A stretch of 64,000 bases of DNA, taken from an uncultured Pseudohongiella sp. (GTDB lineage: Bacteria > Pseudomonadota > Gammaproteobacteria > Pseudomonadales > Pseudohongiellaceae). How positions within the stretch are numbered: the stretch's first letter is position 1; each line of letters starts with the position of its first letter. The stretch lies in assembly GCA_951812965.1 (NCBI GenBank), contig OX638341.1:372001-436000 (forward strand). The letters are read 5' to 3'. Positions 8,810 through 17,533 of this stretch are shown here, in pieces. The notes below the pieces were generated by a model, which did not search any database, was not told the DNA's origin, and saw nothing but the letters and a program-made list of their open reading frames with translations. The translations under genes and the position numbers were made by a program.

Positions 8810-8881
8810 AAGGCAGAATTCAGCTCAATTGTGACATTGCGTTACGCTGAATTCTCCCTCAGCCACTTGGATATGGTCTGG
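8810..8881 (-). pseudogene. Orphan duplicate of the haloalkane dehalogenase gene end
   Basis: About 72 bases closely match 12296-12367, which is the last 14 codons of the dehalogenase gene plus its 3' flank; both share CTCAATTGTGACATTGCG. Read on the reverse strand the fragment gives QTISKWLRENSA and a stop, against [12 protein letters not shown] and a stop in the intact gene. The rest of the duplicate gene is absent. This looks like the scar of a deleted dehalogenase-like paralogue. Confidence 0.6.
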
Positions 8882-8912
8882 GGCGTGACCATTGAAGCCG
8901 GTGATCCGTTCA

Positions 8913-9740
8913 TCAACCCCGCGGAGAGATTTCGAACAGCCACATATCCGGGAGAAGTTCTTCGGGAAATTCGCGGCCCGCCTGCCTGAATCTCTCCACT
9001 GCAAGCGGCCTGATCATTTCGCCGGCATCCTTCGAAACCAGGGTCGCCTGCGCGGGAAAAATGTCATCGCCTATCTTTATGCGCACACGCGGGTCGGCAA
9101 CCACGATGCTGGCCCATTCCTTGGTATGGCCATTCTGCGCGGGGATGTGCAGCTTGTCGTCGATGATGAAGTGGAGCGTGGTTACCGAATGGGGGTCGTC
9201 CGGGTTGGTCTCAATCTTCAAGGTCAGGGATTCCTGGGCAAAGGCCCAGTCCGCCGGATAGGCTTTTTCCTCACCCGACAACTGCTTGCCCGGCAGCATC
9301 GCGATGGGATCCGCCCGGAACGGATAGGCCGCCGCGAGCAGCACGATAGCGGCAACCGCCATCAAGCCGGCGGTCCTCGCACTTCTGAACACGAGACCCC
9401 TTTTCTTCGGCACCGCACCTTCGGAGCGCAGCGTGTGCACGGCGTTCGCGAACACCCAACTGAACAACAGGAAATCGAAGATGGGAATGGCAAGCACCAG
9501 TTCGCCGCGCAGAAAGCCGATCAGGGCGCCGAGCGGCAGCGCGAATGACAGGAAAATGCTCACGCCGGCCACCGGGCGCGTCCAGGTGCGGGCGGCCCAG
9601 GAAAGCAGCAACAGCAGCGCGCTGCCAACGAACGCCGGTACCAGCAGCTCATCGAGGAACAGGTATTCCAAAGCGGCGACGGAAGCCACGGCAATGGAGG
9701 CGATCAGGAGAACCGTGTGGAAACGTTGCTTGAGGATCAT
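8913..9740 (-). CDS. Membrane protein with extracytoplasmic carboxy-terminal domain, unknown function
   Basis: 275 residues. Four to five hydrophobic helices occupy roughly residues 8-110 plus one at about 125-143. A soluble domain of about 130 residues follows, with ESLTLKIETNPDDPHSVTTL and EWASIVVADPRVRIKIGDDI. The latter resembles the VLADPRVRLKIG-like strand of split-barrel flavin or F420-type domains, but no cofactor motif is secure. Its end touches the dehalogenase-end duplicate. I do not recognise the family. Confidence 0.6.
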   Translation of the reverse strand: MILKQRFHTVLLIASIAVASVAALEYLFLDELLVPAFVGSALLLLLSWAARTWTRPVAGVSIFLSFALPLGALIGFLRGELVLAIPIFDFLLFSWVFANAVHTLRSEGAVPKKRGLVFRSARTAGLMAVAAIVLLAAAYPFRADPIAMLPGKQLSGEEKAYPADWAFAQESLTLKIETNPDDPHSVTTLHFIIDDKLHIPAQNGHTKEWASIVVADPRVRIKIGDDIFPAQATLVSKDAGEMIRPLAVERFRQAGREFPEELLPDMWLFEISPRG

Positions 9741-9761
9741 GAATAACCGACCTTGACGTTG

Positions 9762-9778
9762 GGCAGGCTCCGCCTGCC
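9762..9778. terminator. Short hairpin between the membrane-protein and TonB-receptor genes
   Basis: GGCAGG and CCTGCC form a six-pair stem with a five-base loop in the 73-base gap 9741-9813, just after the TonB-receptor stop codon in its reading direction. No T-run follows, so it may be a weak terminator or a processing hairpin only. Confidence 0.3.
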
Positions 9779-9813
9779 GATGGACTCTGCGGCCTTCCGG
9801 GGCGTCTTGGGCG

Positions 9814-11955
9814 TTAGTCGAATCGATAGCCGAAACTCACACCGTACGTTCGCGGTGCGCGGAAGTTCGCGGTCCGACCTCCCGTACCGGTGACCAGATA
9901 GGAAAGATCGACGACATCGTCTCCGTCTCGATCCTCAATATTCCTGATCCAGCCGTCCAGATACCAGTTTGCGTTCGCCGGCCGATAGGAAATCTGAAAA
10001 TTGGTTTCGGACCAGCTTTCCTGCACATCAATACCGTAGCCAAATTGCCGCAGAGGATTGTCATCTTCCCAATGCATGACAATACTCGGTGTCAGGCTGG
10101 CTCCATTTTGTAACCGAAAGCTGTGCTCGAAACCAAGGTTGAATGCCAGCTCCGGTGTCAGCGGTATTCGATTGCCGCCCACGTCAACAGGAGCGGCGCC
10201 GCCGGGAAACGTCACGTCGATCAGCGTTTCGCCGTCATCGTACTCACTGTCGTTGTTGGCAAGCGAAAAGAACAACTGACTGTTATCGCTGATTACAAAA
10301 TCAATATTCGTTTCGAAGCCGAAGATACCCGCGTCGACGTTCTCAACAATATTGCCGCCACCGAAAAATACGACAACCTGATGATCCTCATAGTCATACC
10401 AATAGAACGCCGAGTTGATGCGCAGGCGATCTTCCAGGAACTCACTTTTGTGACCGATTTCGATGGCAAAGATCCCTTCGTTGTCAAAGGTTGGGTCCGT
10501 AATCCCGGTCAGCAGGACGCTGATCGCATCTACGAATCCACCCGCCTTGTATCCGGTCCCGACCTTTGCATACAAGAGACTGTCGTCGTTCGCATCATAT
10601 TCCAGCGTCAGTTGCCAGTCGGTTGAATTCCATTCCCCGCTTGCGCTTGCAACGGTCAGCGGGATAGGCATGCCGAATGCAAAGCCCTCGCGTGTGGAAT
10701 CACGTTCCTCTTTTTCATCGTCGGAATAGCGCAGACCAGCACCGATGCGGAAACTCTCATTGAAGTTGTACGTCAGATTTCCGAAAACAGCCCGCGACGT
10801 TGAATTGAAATCCGGGATGGCGATATCAAGCACGATGGGACCCAGATTCACGTCTGCAACGCGTGTGGTGTCTTCGTCAAAGTAGTAGAGCCCCACCATC
10901 CAGTCGAGCGGATCACCGCCCGCAGAACTCAGTCGCAGTTCATGGGACGTCTGCTCACCGGTAAGTGCCTGGCTGCCTTCCTGCGGCAGAAAGTCCGTCC
11001 CGTCGACATCGAAAAAACGATCTGTTTCGCCGTCGAACGCCGCGCCCAGATAAGTCAGCTGAATCTGGTCCGTTTCATAGTTGGCCTCGAGCCAAAACAT
11101 ATCCTGATCGTCACTCCAGAATGGCTCTGTATTCAACGAGGACTCAAACGGATTGGAGCCAGGAGGCATCGGGATTGGACGCGTGGCTGCCAGACCGCCA
11201 TCGCTCTGAAACGTGCTGAACCCAAACAACAATGAAAGATCATCTGTCGGGTTGTACAGTGCCTGCAAACGCACACTGCGATCATCCAGTGCGCTGCCGA
11301 AGTGGTCATTGCTGACCGAACCGGTTCCGGCAAATGAATCGCGTTGCTGATAATTGGCCGCGGCCCTGACAGCAAACGTATCCTCGACAGCCTCCAGGTT
11401 TGCTACACCCGTAATATTTGAGTAACCATGATTGCCAATCTGAGCATCGACATACCCGTTGGTGTCGAATTCAGGCCGGTTGTAAATGACGTTTATCGTG
11501 CCGCCCGTCGCGTTACGGCCATAGAGAATGCCCTGCGGTCCCTTCAATACTTCCACTCGCGCGAGATCAAAGAACGAACTACGAAGTGCACTGGGCCGCC
11601 CGATATAGACGCCGTTGTAGTGCGTGGCCACGGCCGGGTCCCCCGTGGGCAGAAGGTTGTTGCTGGTGATGCCGCGCAGAGCCACCTGCGGAGATTGGGT
11701 ATTGTCAATCGACAATCCGGGCACGAGCGTGCGAATGTCAGTGAGATTAACGGCGCCCGCGCGCTGCAGATCCTCAGCAGCCAGGGCCGTCACGGACAAA
11801 GGCAATTCCTGCAGACTCTGTTCTCGTTTTTGCGCCGTGACTATGATTTCTTCCAGTACGACCGATGGGCTGCCCTGGGCCAGCGCCTTGTCAACGGCTC
11901 CAGTCGCCATCAGAGCCAAAAGTACCGATACACCCAGTGTTCTAAAGTTAGACAT
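9814..11955 (-). CDS. TonB-dependent outer-membrane receptor
   Basis: 713 residues from an ATG with a strong GGGAGGT site. A signal peptide ends ALAQ, and a TonB-box-like segment (EEIIVTAQKREQSLQELP) leads into a plug domain (about 45-155) with LTDIRTLVPGLSI, RVEVLKGPQGILYGRNATGG and INVI. The remainder is a 22-strand barrel pattern ending VSFGYRFD. It imports a ligand across the outer membrane with TonB energy. The IVTAQKREQSLQ subtype is common in marine and sphingomonad-like genomes; its ligands (iron chelates, sugars, aromatics) cannot be told from sequence. It has its own promoter (12046-12074) and is probably monocistronic. Confidence 0.92.
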   Translation of the reverse strand: MSNFRTLGVSVLLALMATGAVDKALAQGSPSVVLEEIIVTAQKREQSLQELPLSVTALAAEDLQRAGAVNLTDIRTLVPGLSIDNTQSPQVALRGITSNNLLPTGDPAVATHYNGVYIGRPSALRSSFFDLARVEVLKGPQGILYGRNATGGTINVIYNRPEFDTNGYVDAQIGNHGYSNITGVANLEAVEDTFAVRAAANYQQRDSFAGTGSVSNDHFGSALDDRSVRLQALYNPTDDLSLLFGFSTFQSDGGLAATRPIPMPPGSNPFESSLNTEPFWSDDQDMFWLEANYETDQIQLTYLGAAFDGETDRFFDVDGTDFLPQEGSQALTGEQTSHELRLSSAGGDPLDWMVGLYYFDEDTTRVADVNLGPIVLDIAIPDFNSTSRAVFGNLTYNFNESFRIGAGLRYSDDEKEERDSTREGFAFGMPIPLTVASASGEWNSTDWQLTLEYDANDDSLLYAKVGTGYKAGGFVDAISVLLTGITDPTFDNEGIFAIEIGHKSEFLEDRLRINSAFYWYDYEDHQVVVFFGGGNIVENVDAGIFGFETNIDFVISDNSQLFFSLANNDSEYDDGETLIDVTFPGGAAPVDVGGNRIPLTPELAFNLGFEHSFRLQNGASLTPSIVMHWEDDNPLRQFGYGIDVQESWSETNFQISYRPANANWYLDGWIRNIEDRDGDDVVDLSYLVTGTGGRTANFRAPRTYGVSFGYRFD

Positions 11956-12045
11956 CGTCTACCTCCCTAACGGCTGCCAGCCGGTTGCGCAACCGGCTCG
12001 CCTGATCGAGGAACGGGGCACTCGAAATATTTTGCTTACAAACCC

Positions 12046-12074
12046 ATTTAATGCCTAGTTTGCTTGCTTGTCAA
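12046..12074 (-). promoter_or_regulatory. Sigma-70 promoter of the TonB receptor gene
   Basis: On the reverse strand a perfect TTGACA (12069-12074) is followed after exactly 17 bases by TTAAAT (12046-12051, four of six matches to TATAAT). The predicted start leaves a leader of about 85 bases before the ATG at 11955. The spacer is AT-rich against a GC-rich background. Confidence 0.65.
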
Positions 12075-12124
12075 CAAATTTAGACGGCTGGCAGCAATTT
12101 CCGCCATGCATCCCCGGCGAATGA

Positions 12125-12280
12125 TTCCGGGGGTTTCCGGCGGTGCTGGTGCATCCGGAGCACCGGGAGGTGTTTCCGCCGACGCCGGAGCCGATCGCGC
12201 GGGAGGACGGTTCGAAGAAGAACGACTGCGAGCGCAACGCCGCGAATTTTGGCCTGGAGGTGAACATTCTTGAATGCCGG
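12125..12280 (+). pseudogene. Transposase fragment
   Basis: A stop-free stretch reads VLVHPEHREVFPPTPEPI followed by a KKNDCERNAA motif. I recall this combination (VLVHPEHREVFPLAPEPI then DGxxKNDCERNAAKR) from a family of DDE transposases, where it lies in the middle of the protein. Here about 45 residues survive with no start and no catalytic residues, and the reading becomes unrelated after NFGLEV. It is an insertion-sequence relic next to the dehalogenase gene end that is duplicated at 8810. The family assignment is from memory. Confidence 0.45.
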
Positions 12281-12327
12281 GAGACCCGTCCCGGCAAGGC
12301 AGAATTTAACTCAATTGTGACATTGCG

Positions 12328-13212
12328 TTACGCTAAAATCTTCCTCAGCCACTCGTATATGGCCTGACCGATTTCGTCGGGGGAGTCCTCCTGCAGGAAG
12401 TGATTGCCGGGTACGGCAACTTCCTTCTGGGCCGGCCAGGAGCGGCAGAATTCGCGCTGTGCGCCGATGAGAATGGCGCCGGGTTCGGCATTGATGAAGA
12501 GCTTCGGCACATCGGATTCACTTAACCAATCGGCGTAATCCTGCACCAACTGCACAACCTCGGCGGGCTCGCCGGCGATGGGAATCTGCCGCGGCCAGGT
12601 CAGTGTGGGCCTGCGGTCTTCGCCGGGATTCAGGAAAGGCCGGCGATACACTTCCATTTCCTCATCGGTGAGCTTGCGCAACACCGAGCCGGGCAGCACG
12701 CGTTCCACGAAGACGTTGTTCTCCAGCACCATGCCCTCGCCGGCCGGTGAGCGGAAGCCCTGGAAAACCCGGCGGGCGGCTTCGGGCCAATTGTCCCAGC
12801 TTGCCACCGGCTGGACGATGGCTTCCATGTAGGCGATGCCCCGGACGCTGTCGGGATGGCGGCGGGCCCAGTCGAATCCGAGCGCCGAGCCCCAGTCGTG
12901 AATGACGAAAGTGACATTGTTCCCGACGCCCAATTGCTCCAGCGCGGCATCGAAATACTCGCGGTGCTCCAGTAGCGTATAGCGGTCGGGGCCGGAATCT
13001 TCGAGCTTGTCCGAATCGCCCATGCCGATCAGGTCGAGGGCGATGCAACGGCCCTGGTCCGCCAGATGCGGCATGATGTTGCGCCAGAGATAGGATGAGG
13101 TCGGATTGCCGTGTTGGAACACGATGGGGTCGCCATCGCCCATCTCGACATACGCCATGGTCTTGCCCATGACGGTAATTTTCTTCTTAGAGTGTTCTCT
13201 GGCGCTGATCAT
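12328..13212 (-). CDS. dhaA: Haloalkane dehalogenase (HLD-II type)
   Basis: 294 residues from an ATG with GGAG eight bases upstream. An alpha/beta-hydrolase that hydrolyses carbon-halogen bonds of haloalkanes to an alcohol and halide through an aspartyl ester. The nucleophile D106 and halide-binding W107 lie in [12 protein letters not shown], the second halide ligand N36 in [12 protein letters not shown], the acid E130 in AYMEAIVQP, and the base H271 in [11 protein letters not shown]. These positions match DhaA/LinB numbering closely, so the subfamily call is firm. There is no signal peptide, so it is cytoplasmic. It diverges from the acyl-CoA ligase gene at 13370. A relic of its 3' end occurs at 8810. 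Confidence 0.92.
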   Translation of the reverse strand: MISAREHSKKKITVMGKTMAYVEMGDGDPIVFQHGNPTSSYLWRNIMPHLADQGRCIALDLIGMGDSDKLEDSGPDRYTLLEHREYFDAALEQLGVGNNVTFVIHDWGSALGFDWARRHPDSVRGIAYMEAIVQPVASWDNWPEAARRVFQGFRSPAGEGMVLENNVFVERVLPGSVLRKLTDEEMEVYRRPFLNPGEDRRPTLTWPRQIPIAGEPAEVVQLVQDYADWLSESDVPKLFINAEPGAILIGAQREFCRSWPAQKEVAVPGNHFLQEDSPDEIGQAIYEWLRKILA

Positions 13213-13369
13213 TGCACTGCTCCGACAGGTGAAAATGCGGCAAGCATAAAGGCGCGGACGACGCCTTGCAAACGAGATTTCGAGTGCGCCGGGCCCGCGT
13301 TGAACCACTTCCGCTTATTCGTTATGCTGCCTGCGCTACCGTAGTCAGGCACGCTTGAGGTCGATTCCA

Positions 13370-15007
13370 ATGACAATGCAAAACACACCCCTTCTTATGT
13401 CCCACATTCTCGGCCGGGGAGCACTGCTCGACCCGGAAGTGGAAGTGGTCACGATGCAGGCGGACGGAACGCACCGCCAGTCTCTCAAGCAGACCTGGGA
13501 CCGCGCCAACCAGTTGGCGCACGCGCTGGCCGGCGCCGGGATTCAGATTGGCGACCGGGTAGGCAGCTTCATGTGGAACAATCACCGCCACCTTGAGTTG
13601 TATCAGGCCGTACCGTCCATGGGCGCGGTGCTGCACACCCTGAACATCCGCCTGTCGCCGGTGGATCTCGAATACATCGTCAATCACGCCAACGACCGCG
13701 TGATCTTCGCCGACGAAGACCTGCTGCCCCTGCTGGAACCGCTCTGGGACAAGTTGCCCTGTGTCGAATTGCTGGTCGTCTGCCGCCACGGCGAAGGCGG
13801 CGAAAGTTCCTTCGCCAACCAGGTCGACTACGAAGATTTCATCGCCGGCCATGCGAGTTCATATGCATGGCCGGAAATCCCGGAAACCGCGCCCATGGGC
13901 CTTTGCTACACCTCCGGCACCACGGGCAAGCCGAAAGGCGTGATGTACACCAATCGCTCGACCTATCTGCACACCTTAACCGAATGTCTGACCGACTCGA
14001 TCGGACTTTCCGCGCTCGACTCCTCGCTGGGAATCGTGCCCATGTTCCACGCCATGGGCTGGGGCTTGCCGTTTTGTGCTTCCATGCTGGGCTGCAAACA
14101 GGTCATGCCGCACCGGTTCATGATCCCCGACGCTTTTCTGCGCCTGATGCAAGACGAAGAAGTAACCATTTCCGCCGGCGTGCCCACCATCTGGCAAGGC
14201 GTAAAGGCGGCGCTGGAAGCCAATCCCGGCAAGCACGACATTTCCAGCGTGGGCCGATTGACCTGCGGCGGTTCCGCGCCGCCTCCCTCGCTGATTCGCT
14301 GGTATTGGGACAATTACGACATTGAAATGATCCAGGGTTGGGGCATGACCGAAACGAATCCCCTGGGCACGCTGTCGCGCAAGCTGTCCAAGTACTCCCA
14401 GCGGGGACTGTCCGAAGACGAGCAATTCGAGAACGTGGCCAAGGCCGGATTGCTGATGCCCGGCCTGGAAATGGAGATCTTCGACGACGAGTGGAACGCC
14501 CTGCCCCATGACGGCGAAACCGTAGGCGAGCTATGCATCCGCGGCCCGTGGATCGCTTCGGAGTATTACAACGATCCCCAGCCCGACAAGTTCCACGATG
14601 GCTGGCTCGTTACCGGCGATGTCGCCAAGATCGATTCCGAGCAGTATCTGCTGATCGCAGACCGGTCCAAGGACTTGATCAAGTCAGGCGGGGAATGGAT
14701 CTCATCGGTGGACCTGGAGAACCACATCGTCGCCATGCCGGATGTCGCCCAGGCCGCGGTAGTGGCGCAGCCGCATCCTAAATGGGACGAGCGTCCGGTG
14801 GCTCTGGTCATCATGGCCGAAGGCAAGGAACTCGACCCGGCGTCGGTGATCGATCATTGCAGCCAGGCCTTCGCCAAGTGGCAACTGCCCGACGAAGTCA
14901 TGGAAACGGACAACATCCCGCTGACCACAACGGGCAAGATCGACAAGAAGGTAATCCGTGCGCGCTTTGCGGATGAGGGCTATCAACTGCCCGACCTGCG
15001 CGCCTGA
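13370..15007 (+). CDS. Fatty-acyl-CoA synthetase (AMP-forming)
   Basis: 545 residues from an ATG with GAGG at nine bases; a TTG 15 bases earlier is less likely. ANL-superfamily ligase that activates a carboxylic acid to acyl-AMP and then acyl-CoA. The AMP-binding P-loop YTSGTTGKPKGVMYT lies near residue 183, the A5 motif GWGMTETNPLG near 320, DGWLVTGDVA near 415, and the catalytic lysine motif TTTGKIDKK near 523. Similar to medium/long-chain FadD-like ligases of the LcfB kind. It could supply CoA esters to the catabolic genes at 18.8-24.5 kb, which is inference from proximity. Confidence 0.88.
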   Translation: MTMQNTPLLMSHILGRGALLDPEVEVVTMQADGTHRQSLKQTWDRANQLAHALAGAGIQIGDRVGSFMWNNHRHLELYQAVPSMGAVLHTLNIRLSPVDLEYIVNHANDRVIFADEDLLPLLEPLWDKLPCVELLVVCRHGEGGESSFANQVDYEDFIAGHASSYAWPEIPETAPMGLCYTSGTTGKPKGVMYTNRSTYLHTLTECLTDSIGLSALDSSLGIVPMFHAMGWGLPFCASMLGCKQVMPHRFMIPDAFLRLMQDEEVTISAGVPTIWQGVKAALEANPGKHDISSVGRLTCGGSAPPPSLIRWYWDNYDIEMIQGWGMTETNPLGTLSRKLSKYSQRGLSEDEQFENVAKAGLLMPGLEMEIFDDEWNALPHDGETVGELCIRGPWIASEYYNDPQPDKFHDGWLVTGDVAKIDSEQYLLIADRSKDLIKSGGEWISSVDLENHIVAMPDVAQAAVVAQPHPKWDERPVALVIMAEGKELDPASVIDHCSQAFAKWQLPDEVMETDNIPLTTTGKIDKKVIRARFADEGYQLPDLRA

Positions 15008-15014
15008 TATCTCA

Positions 15015-15182
15015 ATGGCGCAACGAGCTGAAAAGGGGACCGTGTTTGTTCGTCGTAAAGGCAAAGCGAGCTACGGCCAGCCTTGCGCATCTCAACGTTT
15101 TGCCCAATTAGATGCGGTCCATCGTTTGTTGCAGAGCATATCGACGACTGCTCACAATGAGCACGGTCTAGCCGATGAATAA
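15015..15182 (+). CDS. Small hypothetical ORF ahead of darT
   Basis: 55 codons from an ATG at 15015, ending 12 bases before the darT start. The peptide is basic in the first half (TVFVRRKGKASYG) and ends NEHGLADE. No clear Shine-Dalgarno and no known family. Its closeness to darT suggests a common transcript, but coding status is unproven. Confidence 0.3.
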   Translation: MAQRAEKGTVFVRRKGKASYGQPCASQRFAQLDAVHRLLQSISTTAHNEHGLADE

Positions 15183-15194
15183 CTATGACAGGAC

Positions 15195-15830
15195 ATGCCC
15201 TATAACAGCTTGAATGCGGGGAAGGCTCTGATCTTCAGGATTACGCACATTAGCAATGTGCCGTGGATCCTTCGAAATGGGCTTCATTGCAGGAACTCGG
15301 ATGTTCGTGACCCCAATTTCGCTGGGATTGGAAATCCAGAACTGATTCAGCGCCGAGCAGAAAGGAGTGTCCCAGTTGATCCGAGAGGGACGTTGTCTGA
15401 CTATGTTCCGTTCTACTTCACACCGTTCTCTATGATGATGTACAACATAAAGACTGGATACGGAGGTATTCGCCAATTTCCAAACTCAGAAATCGCGATC
15501 ATGGTGTCGTCACTACGGGGCTTGGCGGAGCGTGGAGTGGCGGCAGTGATTTCTGATCGGCACGCGAGTTTGCAGACCGCGCAGTTTTACACGTCTCTGG
15601 AGAATCTGACCGTGATCGACTGGGGCATTCTGCAAAGGAGAGACTTCCAGCGAGACTCGGACGATCCCGAAAAGACCGACTGCTACCAGGCGGAAGCACT
15701 CGTATATAGGCACTTGCTTGCCGAACACTTGATAGGCGTTGTCTGTCTGAGGGAGAACGAGCAACGGATCCTTGAACAGCAGCGTGACGAAGTCGGGCTC
15801 AATATCAAGGTCGTAGCGCGAACCGATTAG
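15195..15830 (+). CDS. darT: DarT DNA ADP-ribosyltransferase toxin
   Basis: 211 residues; AGGA lies just before the ATG. The amino terminus ALIFRITHISNVPWILRNG matches the NAD-binding histidine motif of DarT (DUF4433 fold), the motif VPFYFTPFSMMMYNI is the usual central signature, and E167 in CYQAEALVY is the expected catalytic glutamate. DarT enzymes transfer ADP-ribose from NAD to thymidine in single-stranded DNA, stalling replication; they act in growth control and phage defence. The antitoxin gene follows after eight bases. Base composition is lower in GC than the flanking housekeeping genes, consistent with transfer. The toxin looks intact. Confidence 0.88.
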   Translation: MPYNSLNAGKALIFRITHISNVPWILRNGLHCRNSDVRDPNFAGIGNPELIQRRAERSVPVDPRGTLSDYVPFYFTPFSMMMYNIKTGYGGIRQFPNSEIAIMVSSLRGLAERGVAAVISDRHASLQTAQFYTSLENLTVIDWGILQRRDFQRDSDDPEKTDCYQAEALVYRHLLAEHLIGVVCLRENEQRILEQQRDEVGLNIKVVARTD

Positions 15831-15838
15831 TATTTCTA

Positions 15839-16918
15839 ATGATTAAGTTTACGCAAGGCAATCTACTCGAAGCTGATGTAGAAGCAGTAGTAAACACCGT
15901 GAACACTGTCGGTGTCATGGGCAAGGGAATAGCTCTTATGTTCAAGGAGCGGTTCCCGCGTAATTTCGACGCCTATGCGCGCGCCTGCGATGAAGGTAAA
16001 GTGCGCATTGGGGAAATGTACGTAACCGCGAACGAAGAATTCTTCGGGCCACGATGGATCATCAATTTTCCGACAAAGACCCATTGGCGCGCTCAAACCA
16101 AGATCGAATGGGTGAGGCATGGATTGGAACATCTTGTTCAAACAATTGTTGAGAAGAATATCCAATCAATTGCGATACCTCCGCTTGGCTGCGGCAACGG
16201 CGGCCTGCACTGGAGCGTAGTAGGCCCGCTAATCGCGTCCGCACTAAAAGATGTAGAAAGTGTCAATGCGATCATTTACGAACCGACACCTAGGTATCAA
16301 GATGTGTCGAAGCACGCCGGGGTTGAGAATTTGACACCCGCGCGTGCATTGGTCGCCGAGATGGTTCGCCGTTACTGCCTGCTCGGGATCGACTGTTCAA
16401 TCCTCGAAGTACAAAAACTTGGATGGTTCATTGAACGCGGTGTCAGGAGGTTCAATGTCACCGACCCACTCAATTTTAAATTCCAAGCGAACAAATTCGG
16501 CCCTTACTCTCACAAATTGACGAAGCTGCTGGATAGCATTGATGGCAGCTATCTTCGGTGCGAAAAACGCTTGGCAGATGCGGATACGTTCGATCTTATA
16601 TGGTTTAACGAAGCGAAACATGACCAGGTGCAATCGTATTTAAACTCAGGTGAAGGTAGGGAGTTTTCTCACGTCCTGGAGTGGGCAGCATCCACAATTG
16701 ACGGATTTGAGTCACCTCTTGGAATGGAACTAATTGCAACAATTGACTGGATGTTGCAGAATGACAAAATTGAACCCACGATCAATGGGGTCATGGAAGG
16801 CTTGAAGCGTTGGCCCGGCGGCGAAAAGGCTGGCCAGCGCAAATTGAAAATCTTTGACCACCGGTTGGTTGCGATCGCATTGAAAAAGCTTGAGTCTACT
16901 AATAGCCTCCCCACATAG
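15839..16918 (+). CDS. darG: DarG antitoxin: macrodomain DNA ADP-ribosyl glycohydrolase
   Basis: 359 residues. Residues 1-155 are a macrodomain (FTQGNLLEADVEAVVNTVNT, VGVMGKGIALMFK, PPLGCGNGGLHW) that removes ADP-ribose from DNA. Residues from about 165 to the end form the second DarG domain (EMVRRYCLLGIDCSILEVQK and NKFGPYSHKL), which binds and blocks DarT. The two-domain length and order match known DarG. It follows darT directly, so both products should be made together. Confidence 0.9.
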   Translation: MIKFTQGNLLEADVEAVVNTVNTVGVMGKGIALMFKERFPRNFDAYARACDEGKVRIGEMYVTANEEFFGPRWIINFPTKTHWRAQTKIEWVRHGLEHLVQTIVEKNIQSIAIPPLGCGNGGLHWSVVGPLIASALKDVESVNAIIYEPTPRYQDVSKHAGVENLTPARALVAEMVRRYCLLGIDCSILEVQKLGWFIERGVRRFNVTDPLNFKFQANKFGPYSHKLTKLLDSIDGSYLRCEKRLADADTFDLIWFNEAKHDQVQSYLNSGEGREFSHVLEWAASTIDGFESPLGMELIATIDWMLQNDKIEPTINGVMEGLKRWPGGEKAGQRKLKIFDHRLVAIALKKLESTNSLPT

Positions 16919-17155
16919 GTAGCATTTTCTTGGAACAGCCGAGTGGCTCCTGGAATTTCATAGGCTAATCGGCATCAGCACTAATTTCGGATTTTTTCAC
17001 GAGTAGAGTAGTTTACATAAATGTTCCAATTTGCCAGTTCGCGCCCTTCTTTCTATTTTGCTCCGAGAAAAATCTCAGTCCGATTATTGGGTCTGTTGTG
17101 AGACAAACACACCCAGGAACATCATCAGAAAATTTATGAGATAAAGTGAGATCAA
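16919..17155. other. AT-rich intergenic stretch after darG
   Basis: A 237-base spacer, clearly more AT-rich than the surrounding chromosome. I see no convincing gene, hairpin terminator or palindrome of the GCATGC family in it. It marks the shift into the most AT-rich part of the accessory patch. Confidence 0.5.
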
Positions 17156-17533
17156 ATGAAATCGAATTCAGATTTTACCAAGACTATTGGTGGGCTTTCG
17201 GCTAAATACTATTTCCGAAACTTTGTGTTTGGGCTAATTATTTCAGCAATTGGCATTTTTAATATACTTGTAACTGAAGAATTAGACCCAATAGTGCTGG
17301 CTGCAGTGTTGGCATTTTTCGCAATCAATACTCTTCTTTACCCCTATTCTAGATTTGTTTATGAAAGCATCGTTAATTTTGTTATGGGGGAGAATGTATT
17401 CTATGTTAATGCGTTAATAATGCTATTAGTAAAATTCTTTACCATGCTGTTATGCTGGGGTTGGGCAGTTTTAATTGGCCCAATCGGACTCTTATACTTG
17501 TATATTCGCCAACGCAAAGGTTCGGTGAAGTGA
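17156..17533 (+). CDS. Small integral membrane protein, unknown function
   Basis: 125 residues with three to four strongly hydrophobic segments (about 22-42, 48-68, 83-100 and 100-115) and a basic carboxy end (YIRQRKGSVK). Codons are AT-rich, unlike almost every other gene in the window, which suggests recent acquisition. A GAGAT-like weak ribosome site precedes the ATG. No family is recognised. Its place beside DarTG makes an accessory or defence-related role possible, but nothing in the protein shows this. Confidence 0.6.
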   Translation: MKSNSDFTKTIGGLSAKYYFRNFVFGLIISAIGIFNILVTEELDPIVLAAVLAFFAINTLLYPYSRFVYESIVNFVMGENVFYVNALIMLLVKFFTMLLCWGWAVLIGPIGLLYLYIRQRKGSVK

